Shown piece after piece: positions 29,913 to 36,328 of a stretch of 36,328 nucleotides of DNA (position 1 is the first letter of the stretch; every line of letters begins with the position of its first letter). This DNA is from Candidatus Dormiibacterota bacterium (GTDB lineage Bacteria > Chloroflexota > Dormibacteria > Dormibacterales > Dormibacteraceae). A program made the translations under genes and the position numbers. Under the pieces are notes generated by a model. The model was not told where the DNA came from, ran no database searches, and saw nothing but the letters and a program-made list of their open reading frames with translations. The stretch is from positions 1 through 36,328 of the forward strand of contig CATPBP010000240.1 in assembly GCA_955652675.1 (NCBI GenBank), read 5' to 3'.

Positions 29913-32294
29913 ATGAGGGTCAGCTACCAGTGGCTGTGCGAGCTCGCCGGGGTGAACGACGTCCCGCCCGATCGGGGGGCGCAGGTGCTGACCATGGCCG
30001 GCTGGAACGTGGAGAGCGTGACCCTGCTCGACCTCTCCGAGATCCGGGTCGGGGGGGTTATCTCGCTGGAGCCACATCCGACCTCGCGCAACCCGCTCTG
30101 GGTGTACCAGGTGGACCTCGGGAACGAGACCCGGCAGATCATCGCCGGTGTCGACAACGCCGTTCCTGGATCGCTGGTGCCTGTGGCCCTACCGGGAACC
30201 ACGGTGCCCAACGGCGCCGTGGTCCGTGACCTGAAGATCGCCGGCGTGGCCGGCCAGGGCATGCTCTGCGCGGCGGACGAGCTCCTGCTCGGGGATGACC
30301 ACTCGGGCATCATGCTGCTCGACGAGGGCGAGCCCGGCCAGCCGCTCGACGAGCTGATACCGAGCGACGCGGTCCTCGATGTCGAGGTCACGCCCAACCG
30401 GCCCGACTGCCTCAGCCACCTGGGACTGGCTCGAGAGCTGGCCGCCGCGCTCGGCCGCAGCCTGCCCGGCGACTTCATGCCCCCTTTCACGGGGGGCATC
30501 GAGCCTCCAGGCACCGAGCTGGTGAAGGTCGATATCGAGGCACCGGACCTCTGCCGCCGCTACATCGGCGCCGTGATCAGCGGCGTCACCGTCGGCGCCT
30601 CGCCACGCTGGCTGCAGCGGCGGCTGCGCCTCTGCGGCGTGCGTCCCATCAGCAACGTGGTTGACGTCACCAACTACGTGGCTCTCGAGTACGGCCAGCC
30701 GCTGCACGCCTTCGACCTGGAGCGGCTGGAGGGGAAGCGCATCATTGTGCGCCGGGCGCGCTCCAGCGAGCGGCTGCTCTGCCTGGACGGCGAGGACCGC
30801 ACGCTGACGCCCGAGATGCTGGTGATCGCTGACGCCGAGCGGCCGGTGGCACTGGCAGGGATCATCGGCGGCGAGGAGAGCGCGGTCACAGACTCGACCA
30901 CCGAGATACTCCTCGAAGCCGCCAACTTCGACGGGGTCAACGTGCGCGCCACCTCTCGCGCCATCCGGCTGCGCACCGAGGCCTCGAGCCGCTTCGAGAA
31001 GGGGCTCTCGCCGGAGCTTGCGCTGGCCGGCGCCCGGCGGGCCGCAACGCTCCTCAGCCAGGTGGCGGGCGGCCAGGTCCACGTCGGCTGGGCTGACGAG
31101 TACCCACGTCCTCAGGAGCCGGTTCGGGTCCATTTCAGGCCCGAGCAGATCGACGCCATCCTGGGCGTCCACGTCCCCCTGGAGGAGATGGAGGCCATCC
31201 TCCAGCGGTTGGGCTTCCAGGTCCGGGTGCAGGACGGCGACTGGGACGTCCTGCCTCCCGTGTTCCGTCTCGACGTGACGATGCGGGCGGACGTGGCAGA
31301 GGAGGTCGGCCGCATCTACGGCTACGACAAGGTTCCACCAACCCTTCCCGGCCGGCGGCGGACCAGGTGGGTGCCCGCGGCTCCGAGCGTCGAACGCCGC
31401 CTGGATTCGGTCCGCCACGCGCTCGCCGGGTCCGGTCTGACCGAGGTCCTGACCCAGGCGCTGGTCGACGGTTCGCTGCTCGATCGAATGGGACTGGGCG
31501 AGGGCATGCTGCAGGTCGTCAATCCCGTTTCGGAGGGCCAGGACAGCCTCCGGACAAGCCTGCTCCCATCGCTGCTGGAGGTCGCCGCCGCGAACCGGAA
31601 TCGGGGACGGGCGGCCGTATTCGTGTTCGAGATCGGCCGCGTATATCTGAGGCGTCCGGCGGAGCCGGAAGGTCAGCCGGCAGAGCCGCAGCGGCTGGCT
31701 GCGCTGCGTTCCGGCCTGGCGACGGCGTCCGGCGGGCGCTCGGCCTTTCTGGAGCTGAAGGGAGCGCTGGAGCGGACCATCGACAGCCTTGCCCCACTGA
31801 AGCTGACCTACGAGAGGTCGAGCTCGCCGCTCTTCCACCCCGGCCGCTGCGCCAGGGTGCTGCTCCAGGGCCGCCAGCTGGGCTACCTGGGTGAGCTGCA
31901 CCCGACCGTGCTCGAGATGGTGGACCTGGAAGGGAGGGCGGCCGCCCTCGAGATCGATCTGGAGCCGGTGCTGGCGGCGGATCCGACCAGGAGGGCGCGG
32001 CCGCTGCCGCGGTTCCCGGCCGTGAACCGGGACCTGGCCGTGGTCGTCGCCGAGCGGGTCGAGGCAGCCAGCCTGCAGGCGACCATCGAGTCCGCGGCTG
32101 GTGAGCTTCTGGAGTCGGCTCGCGCCTTCGACGAGTACCGGGGTGGCCAGCTCCCGCCGGGGTGCAAGAGCGTCGCTTTCGCCCTCACCTTTCGCACCCA
32201 GGAGCGGACTCTCACCGACCCCGAGGTGGACGCCGTCGTCCAGAGGATCAAGACAGCGCTCGCGGAACGCCACGGAGCGACCTTCAGGGAGTGA
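29913..32294 (+). CDS. pheT: Phenylalanyl-tRNA synthetase beta subunit
   Basis: 793 aa, full length. The N-terminal OB-type tRNA-binding domain (about 40-155) contains TRQIIAGVDNAVPGSLVPVA and GQGMLCAADELLLG. The B3/4 editing domain follows, with VVDVTNYVALEYGQPLHAFD, then B5 (VRVHFRPEQIDAILGV), the pseudo-catalytic core (RLDVTMRADVAEEVGRIYGY), and the C-terminal ferredoxin-fold anticodon domain (FPAVNRDLAVVV to the end). ATG 29913 is 13 nt after pheS. It is the last gene of the infC operon. Confidence 0.95.
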   Translation: MRVSYQWLCELAGVNDVPPDRGAQVLTMAGWNVESVTLLDLSEIRVGGVISLEPHPTSRNPLWVYQVDLGNETRQIIAGVDNAVPGSLVPVALPGTTVPNGAVVRDLKIAGVAGQGMLCAADELLLGDDHSGIMLLDEGEPGQPLDELIPSDAVLDVEVTPNRPDCLSHLGLARELAAALGRSLPGDFMPPFTGGIEPPGTELVKVDIEAPDLCRRYIGAVISGVTVGASPRWLQRRLRLCGVRPISNVVDVTNYVALEYGQPLHAFDLERLEGKRIIVRRARSSERLLCLDGEDRTLTPEMLVIADAERPVALAGIIGGEESAVTDSTTEILLEAANFDGVNVRATSRAIRLRTEASSRFEKGLSPELALAGARRAATLLSQVAGGQVHVGWADEYPRPQEPVRVHFRPEQIDAILGVHVPLEEMEAILQRLGFQVRVQDGDWDVLPPVFRLDVTMRADVAEEVGRIYGYDKVPPTLPGRRRTRWVPAAPSVERRLDSVRHALAGSGLTEVLTQALVDGSLLDRMGLGEGMLQVVNPVSEGQDSLRTSLLPSLLEVAAANRNRGRAAVFVFEIGRVYLRRPAEPEGQPAEPQRLAALRSGLATASGGRSAFLELKGALERTIDSLAPLKLTYERSSSPLFHPGRCARVLLQGRQLGYLGELHPTVLEMVDLEGRAAALEIDLEPVLAADPTRRARPLPRFPAVNRDLAVVVAERVEAASLQATIESAAGELLESARAFDEYRGGQLPPGCKSVAFALTFRTQERTLTDPEVDAVVQRIKTALAERHGATFRE

Positions 32295-32394
32295 GGGGCC
32301 TGATGTCCCTCATCCCGGGCTGGCGAAAGCCTCCCGTGTCTCACCTTTCGGACGGCTGACCATCCGGGAAGGTCCGGGGGCCCCGACCAGCCGC

Positions 32395-32400
32395 TAACCT
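32395..32400 (+). promoter_or_regulatory. -10 hexamer TAACCT for tyrS
   Basis: TAACCT ends 10 nt before the tyrS ATG at 32411; no Shine-Dalgarno sequence lies between. The rest of the 116-bp gap after pheT contains a GC hairpin (GGTC at 32371-32374 with GACC at 32385-32388 and inner G-C pairs) that could end pheT transcription. Confidence 0.45.
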
Positions 32401-32410
32401 CTTAACCGCC

Positions 32411-33571
32411 ATGTCTCGGTCCCTCTGGGAGTGGCTGCGTGGCCGAGCCGTCGAGATCCACGTCGCCGACCATCTCTGCGAGCGCCTCCAGCGCGGTGAC
32501 AAGCTCCGCGTGAAACTTGGCGTCGACCCGACCGCGCCGGACCTTCACCTGGGCCACCTGGTCGTCTTCGACGTCCTCCGCGCCTTCCAGGAGCACGGCC
32601 ACACGCCGGTCCTGATAGTGGGCGACTACACGGCCCGTATCGGCGACCCTAGCGGCCGCTCCGAGACCAGGCCGGTGCTCTCCGAAGAGCAGGTGTCTGC
32701 GAACGCCAGGACCTACTTCGAGCAGGCCTTCCGCATCCTCGACCGCGATCGCACGGAGGTCCACGGCAACTCGGAGTGGCTGGCCGAGATGGACGCGGCG
32801 GGCATCTTGCGCTTGCTCGGCACGCAGACCCTGCAGTCGGTGCTCCAGCGTGAGGACTTCGCCAAGCGGCTCCACGAGGGCTTGCCGATCGGCGCCCACG
32901 AGATCCTGTACCCCTTCAACCAGGCCTATGACTCGGTGGCGGTCCGAGCCGACGTCGAGGTGGGGGGGACCGACCAGCTCTTCAACCTGCTCTTCGGGCG
33001 GGAAGTGCAGCGCGCGTACGGGCAGCCGGCGCAGGACGTGGCGGTCTTCCCGCTGCTCGAGGGCACCGACGGCCGGCAAAAGATGAGCAAGTCGCTGGGC
33101 AACTACATCGGGATCACCGAGCCGCCGGAAGAGATCTACGGCAAGACCATGTCGATACCGGACGAGCTCACCGAGAAGTACCTGAAGCTGCTCCTGAATC
33201 CGGAGCCGGAGGAGCTGGCGGCGGTCCTGGCGTCGGGGCCGCGCGACGCGAAGGCTGCGCTGGCGCGAGGCCTGGTCGCCCGGCTGCACGGCGAGGACGC
33301 CGCAGCCCGGGCCGAGGCCGACTTCGAACGCCGCTTCCGCCGCCGTGAGCTTCCCGAGGAGATCGCCGAGCACCGTCCCGCCAACCCTGACGACCTCGCC
33401 GGCACCATGGTGGAGCTGGGCTGGTACCCCAGCCGGAGCCAGGCACGCCGCGTGGCCGAGCAGGGTGGCGTCCGCGTCAACGGCGAGCGGGCCGGCCCCG
33501 ATGTCAAGCTTGGCGACGGGGACCTGCTCCGGGCGGGCCGGCGAAACCTCGTTCGAATCCGGCTGGCGTAG
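32411..33571 (+). CDS. tyrS: Tyrosyl-tRNA synthetase
   Basis: Class I synthetase of 386 aa, slightly shorter than the 420-aa TyrS. GVDPTAPDLHLGHLV carries the HIGH-like motif, GDYTARIGDPSGRS follows, the tyrosine pocket is around YPFNQAYDSVAV with VGGTDQLFNL, and the loop KMSKSLGNYIGI is canonical. The C-terminal S4-type RNA-binding domain starts near SQARRVAEQGGVRVNG. The GVDPT and S4 arrangement looks like the TyrZ-type subfamily. Its promoter box is 10 nt upstream of the ATG. Its final TAG is part of the -10 of the next unit. Confidence 0.94.
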   Translation: MSRSLWEWLRGRAVEIHVADHLCERLQRGDKLRVKLGVDPTAPDLHLGHLVVFDVLRAFQEHGHTPVLIVGDYTARIGDPSGRSETRPVLSEEQVSANARTYFEQAFRILDRDRTEVHGNSEWLAEMDAAGILRLLGTQTLQSVLQREDFAKRLHEGLPIGAHEILYPFNQAYDSVAVRADVEVGGTDQLFNLLFGREVQRAYGQPAQDVAVFPLLEGTDGRQKMSKSLGNYIGITEPPEEIYGKTMSIPDELTEKYLKLLLNPEPEELAAVLASGPRDAKAALARGLVARLHGEDAAARAEADFERRFRRRELPEEIAEHRPANPDDLAGTMVELGWYPSRSQARRVAEQGGVRVNGERAGPDVKLGDGDLLRAGRRNLVRIRLA

Positions 33572-33574
33572 AAT
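33569..33574 (+). promoter_or_regulatory. -10 hexamer TAGAAT for yebC, overlapping the tyrS stop
   Basis: TAGAAT uses the tyrS stop codon as its first three bases and ends 9 nt before an ATG at 33584. That ATG opens a 6-codon frame leading into yebC. Confidence 0.45.
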
Positions 33575-33583
33575 CCCGAAAGC

Positions 33584-33604
33584 ATGTTCGGAGGTGGTAA
33601 CTGA
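33584..33604 (+). CDS. Possible 6-codon leaderless ORF before yebC
   Basis: Codes MFGGGN and stops with TGA at 33602-33604, sharing a base with the yebC ATG (TGATG). The yebC ribosome binding site GGAGG (33590-33594) lies inside it. It could recruit ribosomes to a leaderless 5' end and pass them to yebC. It may equally be an accident of a short leader. Confidence 0.25.
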   Translation: MFGGGN

Positions 33605-34359
33605 TGTCTGGACACTCCAAGTGGGCCGGCATCAAGCACAAGAAAGCTGTTGTGGACGCGCGCCGCGGCCAGGCCTTTACGCGCGCCAGCCGGGAGGTGA
33701 CGATCGCCGCCCGTGAGGGCGGTGGTGATCCGGAGCACAACTTCCGGCTGCGCCTTGCAGTCCAGAAGGCTCGCGAGGTCAACATGCCCACGGACAAGAT
33801 CCAGGCTGCGATCGACCGCGGGACCGGGGCCGCCAAGGGGGAGTCGCTCGAGGAGCTCCGCTACGAGGGCTACGGCCCGGCCGGCGTCGCGATCCTGGTG
33901 GACGCGGTCACGGACAACCGCAACCGGACCGCGCCGGCGATCCGGCGCGTCTTCTCCAAGCACGGCGGCAACCTCGGCGAGTCCAACTCCGTCGCCTGGA
34001 TGTTCGACCGCAAGGGCGTCATCACCGTGCGACCCGGCGACAAGGACCCGGAGGAGATCGGGCTGGCCGCCATCGAGGCCGGAGCCGACGACGTACAGGT
34101 CGAGCTGGAAAGCGTCGAGATCACCACGGACCCGGCGGCCTTCGAGGGCGTGAGGGCCGCCGTCGAACAGCTGGGCGTCGCCGTCGAGAACGCCGAGCTG
34201 ACCATGCAGCCCAGGCAGACGGTGGCCGTCGAGGAGGACAAGGCGGCGGCCGTCTTGAGGCTGCTCGAAGCCCTGGAGGAGGACGACGACGTCCAGCAAG
34301 TCTACGCCAACTTCGACATTCCAGCCGACGTCCTTGAACGCGCCTCAGCTTCGGTGTAG
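33604..34359 (+). CDS. YebC/PmpR-family regulatory protein
   Basis: 251 aa. It opens with the family block SGHSKWAGIKHKKAVVDARR, then GQAFTRASREVTIAAREGGG, followed by GDPEHNFRLRLAVQKAREVN and IDRGTGAAKG, and later ITVRPGDKDPEEI. YebC proteins were long described as DNA-binding transcription regulators; newer work links members to translation of proline stretches. Either is possible here, and efp is also in the window. Being next to ruvC-ruvA-ruvB is the usual genomic location. ATG 33604 has GGAGG 9 nt upstream. Confidence 0.93.
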   Translation: MSGHSKWAGIKHKKAVVDARRGQAFTRASREVTIAAREGGGDPEHNFRLRLAVQKAREVNMPTDKIQAAIDRGTGAAKGESLEELRYEGYGPAGVAILVDAVTDNRNRTAPAIRRVFSKHGGNLGESNSVAWMFDRKGVITVRPGDKDPEEIGLAAIEAGADDVQVELESVEITTDPAAFEGVRAAVEQLGVAVENAELTMQPRQTVAVEEDKAAAVLRLLEALEEDDDVQQVYANFDIPADVLERASASV

Positions 34360-34362
34360 CCT
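34357..34362 (+). promoter_or_regulatory. Possible -10 hexamer TAGCCT for ruvCAB
   Basis: TAGCCT starts at the yebC stop codon and ends 12 nt before the ruvC ATG. There is no ribosome binding site in between. Because the first three bases are a stop codon, it is weaker evidence than the intergenic boxes. Confidence 0.35.
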
Positions 34363-34374
34363 GCCCCAGACGTC

Positions 34375-34881
34375 ATGCCGGCCACAGCCCGGCTAGGCCC
34401 GGCAGGCCTGCTGCTCGGCATCGATCCCGGGCTGGCTGCGACCGGCTGGGCTCTGCTGGACGGTGGTTCGCGGGTGGCCGGCTGCGGAACGATTCGCACC
34501 AGTCCCGGCCCGGCGGCACCCCGGCTGCTCGAGATCGTGACCGAGATCAAGCGGGTGCTCGACTCGGAGACGATCGGTGAAGCCGCCCTGGAGGAGCTGT
34601 TCATGGGGCGCAACTCCACCAGCGCGCTGGGCGTGGCGCAGGCCAGGGGGGCGGTCCTGACTGCCCTGGCCGAGGCCAGGATCGCGATCTTCGAGTACAA
34701 GCCGGCCCAGGTCAAGGCGGCGCTGACCGGGTACGGAATGGCCGGGAAGACCCAGATGGCCCGCATGCTGGCGCTGCAGGTGGAGCTGACTGTGCGGGTG
34801 GACGAGCATGCGGCGGACGCCATCGCGATCGCTCTCTGCCACGCCCGCGGCCGCCGGCTTCGAACGATGACCCGGGCGTGA
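34375..34881 (+). CDS. ruvC: Holliday junction endonuclease RuvC
   Basis: Resolves Holliday junctions. 168 aa with the four acidic catalytic positions of the family: the first Asp in LLGIDPGLAATGWALL, a Glu in ALEELFMGRNSTSAL, and the late pair in VDEHAADAIAIALCHA. The conserved VKAALTGYGMAGKTQMARM block is present. The ATG at 34375 gives an extra N-terminal 10 or so residues before the first strand. It overlaps ruvA in GTGA. Confidence 0.95.
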   Translation: MPATARLGPAGLLLGIDPGLAATGWALLDGGSRVAGCGTIRTSPGPAAPRLLEIVTEIKRVLDSETIGEAALEELFMGRNSTSALGVAQARGAVLTALAEARIAIFEYKPAQVKAALTGYGMAGKTQMARMLALQVELTVRVDEHAADAIAIALCHARGRRLRTMTRA

Positions 34882-35477
34882 TCGCCTACCTGCGGGGACG
34901 ACTCCTGAGGCAGACGGCCGACACGGTGGTGGTGGAGACCGGCGGGGTGGGTTATCTGGTCAGCATCACGGCTACGGCCAGGGAGAAGCTGGGGCCGGCC
35001 GGGACCGAGGTGACCCTCCACATCCACACACACGTCCGGGAGGACCAGCTGGCGCTCTTCGGCTTCGCCTCGACGGACGAGCTTCAGCTCTTCCAGCAGT
35101 TGATCCAGGTCGACGGAGTCGGCCCGAAGGTCGGGCTCGGCATACTGAGCATGGCCAGCCCGGAGGTGCTGAAGCGGGCAATCCTGGCGGAGGAGATAGG
35201 CCCCATCCGCCGGGCGCCGGGCGTGGGCCCGCGGACGGCGCAGAAGGTCATCATCGACCTGAAGCCCAAGCTGGAGGCGGAGGCGGCCATCCTGGCTCTG
35301 CCCCGGGCGGCGGCGAGCGCCGGCGACGGAGAGGGGCCGCGTCAGGTGGAGGCGGCCCTGCGCGGGCTTGGCTACACGGCGCAGCAGGCGCGGCAGGGCC
35401 TGGAGGCGGTCGACTGGTCGGGCCATCCGGGGCCCCAGGAAGCGCTGGCGATCGCCCTCAGGGCGCTTGGACAATAG
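34878..35477 (+). CDS. ruvA: Holliday junction DNA helicase subunit RuvA
   Basis: Tetrameric junction-binding protein that loads RuvB. 199 aa: OB-fold domain I (IAYLRGRLLRQTADTVVVET, GGVGYLVSI, HTHVREDQLALFGF), helix-hairpin-helix domain II (IQVDGVGPKVGLGILSM and RAPGVGPRTAQKVIIDLK) and the C-terminal RuvB-contacting domain (VEAALRGLGYTAQQARQGL). GTG 34878 overlaps the ruvC stop. Confidence 0.95.
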   Translation: MIAYLRGRLLRQTADTVVVETGGVGYLVSITATAREKLGPAGTEVTLHIHTHVREDQLALFGFASTDELQLFQQLIQVDGVGPKVGLGILSMASPEVLKRAILAEEIGPIRRAPGVGPRTAQKVIIDLKPKLEAEAAILALPRAAASAGDGEGPRQVEAALRGLGYTAQQARQGLEAVDWSGHPGPQEALAIALRALGQ

Positions 35478-35480
35478 GAG

Positions 35481-36328
35481 ATGGCGGAAGAGCGAACCCT
35501 CGACCCGCACGAGACACCTGACGAAGATCAGTTCGACCGGACGCTGAGACCGCGGACGCTGGACGATTACGTCGGCCAGCAGCAGGTCCGCCAGAACCTG
35601 ACCATCCTGCTGGAGGCGGCCAGGCGAAGGGGGGAGCCCTGCGAGCACGTGCTCCTCTGTGGGCCGCCAGGGCTCGGGAAGACGACCCTGGCCAACATCA
35701 TCGCCAACGAGCTCGGCGTCTCCATCAAGACCACCAGCGGACCGGCCATCGATCACGCCGGGGCGCTGGCCTCCATGCTCCTGAACCAGCAGGACCGTGA
35801 CGTCTTCTTCGTCGACGAGGTGCACCGGCTCAACAAGATTGTGGAGGAGGCGCTCTACCCGGCCCTGGAGGACTTCAAGTTCGACTACGTGGCCGGCAAG
35901 GGTGCTGGCGCCACCTCAATCAGGCTCAGCCTTCCGCGCTTCACCTGCGTGGGCGCCACGACACGGCAGGGCCTGCTCTCGGGCCCCATGCGCGACCGCT
36001 TCGGCGCCGTCTACCGCCTCGATTTCTACAGTCACGCCGAGCTGGACCTGATCGTGCGCCGCTCGGCCCGGATCCTGGAGCTGGCGGTGGAGGACGAGGC
36101 GGCGGCCGAGCTGGCGCGCCGGTCCCGGGGCACGCCCCGGATCGCCAACCGGCTGCTCCGCAGGGTGCGCGACTACGCCGAGGTCCGGGCAGACGGGCGG
36201 GCCACCCTGGAGGTCACGCTCAAGGCACTCGAGATGCTCGAGGTGGACCCGCTCGGGTTGGAGCCGCTGGACCGCCGTCTCCTGCAGACGCTGATCGTCA
36301 ACTTCCGCGGCGGCCCGGTCGGTCTTGA
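35481..36328 (+). CDS. ruvB: Holliday junction DNA helicase subunit RuvB, 3' truncated by window
   Basis: AAA+ motor that drives branch migration. About 282 residues are visible; the frame is open at the window end, so the gene continues. [15 protein letters not shown], Walker [10 protein letters not shown] (61-69), [17 protein letters not shown], Walker [11 protein letters not shown] (D112), the sensor [18 protein letters not shown] and [18 protein letters not shown] (sensor 2) are all RuvB signatures. ATG 35481 follows the ruvA stop by 3 nt; GGAG directly abuts the ATG, so coupling with ruvA is likely. Confidence 0.95.
   Translation, partial: MAEERTLDPHETPDEDQFDRTLRPRTLDDYVGQQQVRQNLTILLEAARRRGEPCEHVLLCGPPGLGKTTLANIIANELGVSIKTTSGPAIDHAGALASMLLNQQDRDVFFVDEVHRLNKIVEEALYPALEDFKFDYVAGKGAGATSIRLSLPRFTCVGATTRQGLLSGPMRDRFGAVYRLDFYSHAELDLIVRRSARILELAVEDEAAAELARRSRGTPRIANRLLRRVRDYAEVRADGRATLEVTLKALEMLEVDPLGLEPLDRRLLQTLIVNFRGGPVGL

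Noticed and set aside
30189-32273. 694-codon open frame on the minus strand opposite pheT
   Set aside because: It is the shadow of a full-length pheT in very GC-rich DNA, rich in Arg, Gln, His and Pro with no recognisable domain. The same holds for long antisense frames at 123-1499, 7700-9400, 18048-19724 and 34302-35825.
26817-32350. Shared 12-mer CTCACCTTTCGG in the infC leader and before tyrS
   Set aside because: A repeat of 12 bases is expected by chance many times in a window of this size, and the flanks differ.
1-36328. CRISPR array, insertion sequence, prophage, integron or defence island
   Set aside because: No regularly spaced repeats, no transposase or integrase motif and no toxin, restriction or phage gene were seen; the window is continuous housekeeping genes.

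Overview
The window is GC-rich and almost fully coding. It holds 40 protein genes that I can support, no rRNA or tRNA gene, no CRISPR array, and no transposase, integrase or phage gene. Gene content and order are housekeeping. Several proteins resemble those of Actinobacteriota and of Thermus/Chloroflexota-type bacteria: the MetRS type, an EF-P with Arg in its tip loop, an N-terminal sensor region in the histidine kinase, and the scpA-scpB-rluB-cmk and thrS-infC-rpmI-rplT-pheS-pheT orders. I infer a high-GC, Gram-positive-related lineage (Actinobacteriota, Chloroflexota or a neighbour such as Dormibacterota). The sequence alone does not decide between them.

Layout. 1-4.7 kb: shikimate pathway genes aroE, aroK, aroB and aroQ, interrupted by a prepilin-peptidase-like protease and a membrane PH-domain protein, then efp. 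4.8-11.0 kb: a long run of touching genes (Asp23/Gls24 protein, nusB, xseB, DUF212/PAP2-like, tlyA, nadK, recN, a panE-family reductase, a PIG-L deacetylase). 11.0-14.4 kb: scpA, scpB, an rRNA pseudouridine synthase, cmk, plsC. 14.4-16.6 kb, minus strand: a histidine kinase followed by its OmpR-type response regulator. 16.7-19.4 kb: an exonuclease-DinG helicase fusion. 19.7-24.4 kb: metG, tatD, ksgA, an MFS transporter. 24.3-24.9 kb, minus strand: a DedA protein. 25.0-26.7 kb: thrS. 26.8-32.3 kb: infC, rpmI, rplT, a SpoU methyltransferase, pheS, pheT, behind a structured leader. 32.4-36.3 kb: tyrS, yebC, ruvC, ruvA and a ruvB cut by the window end.

Expression logic. Genes inside operons overlap by 1-24 nt and often start with GTG or TTG fused to the previous stop (GTGA, TTGA). 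Genes that open a transcription unit mostly start with ATG, placed 8-12 nt after a TANNNT-like -10 hexamer with no clear -35 element or Shine-Dalgarno sequence. This points to widespread leaderless mRNA. Two of these leaderless ATGs open tiny reading frames that stop at the start of aroK or yebC, which suggests translational coupling. The exception is infC, which has a roughly 150-nt leader with a strong intrinsic terminator and a non-canonical ATC start.

I found no convincing new multi-gene system. The items most worth checking are the leaderless promoter pattern with its mini-ORFs, the infC attenuator with the ATC start, a tatD gene that seems to start at CTG, the 21-bp divergent dedA/thrS promoter, the structured region before metG, and a ThrRS without a TGS domain.
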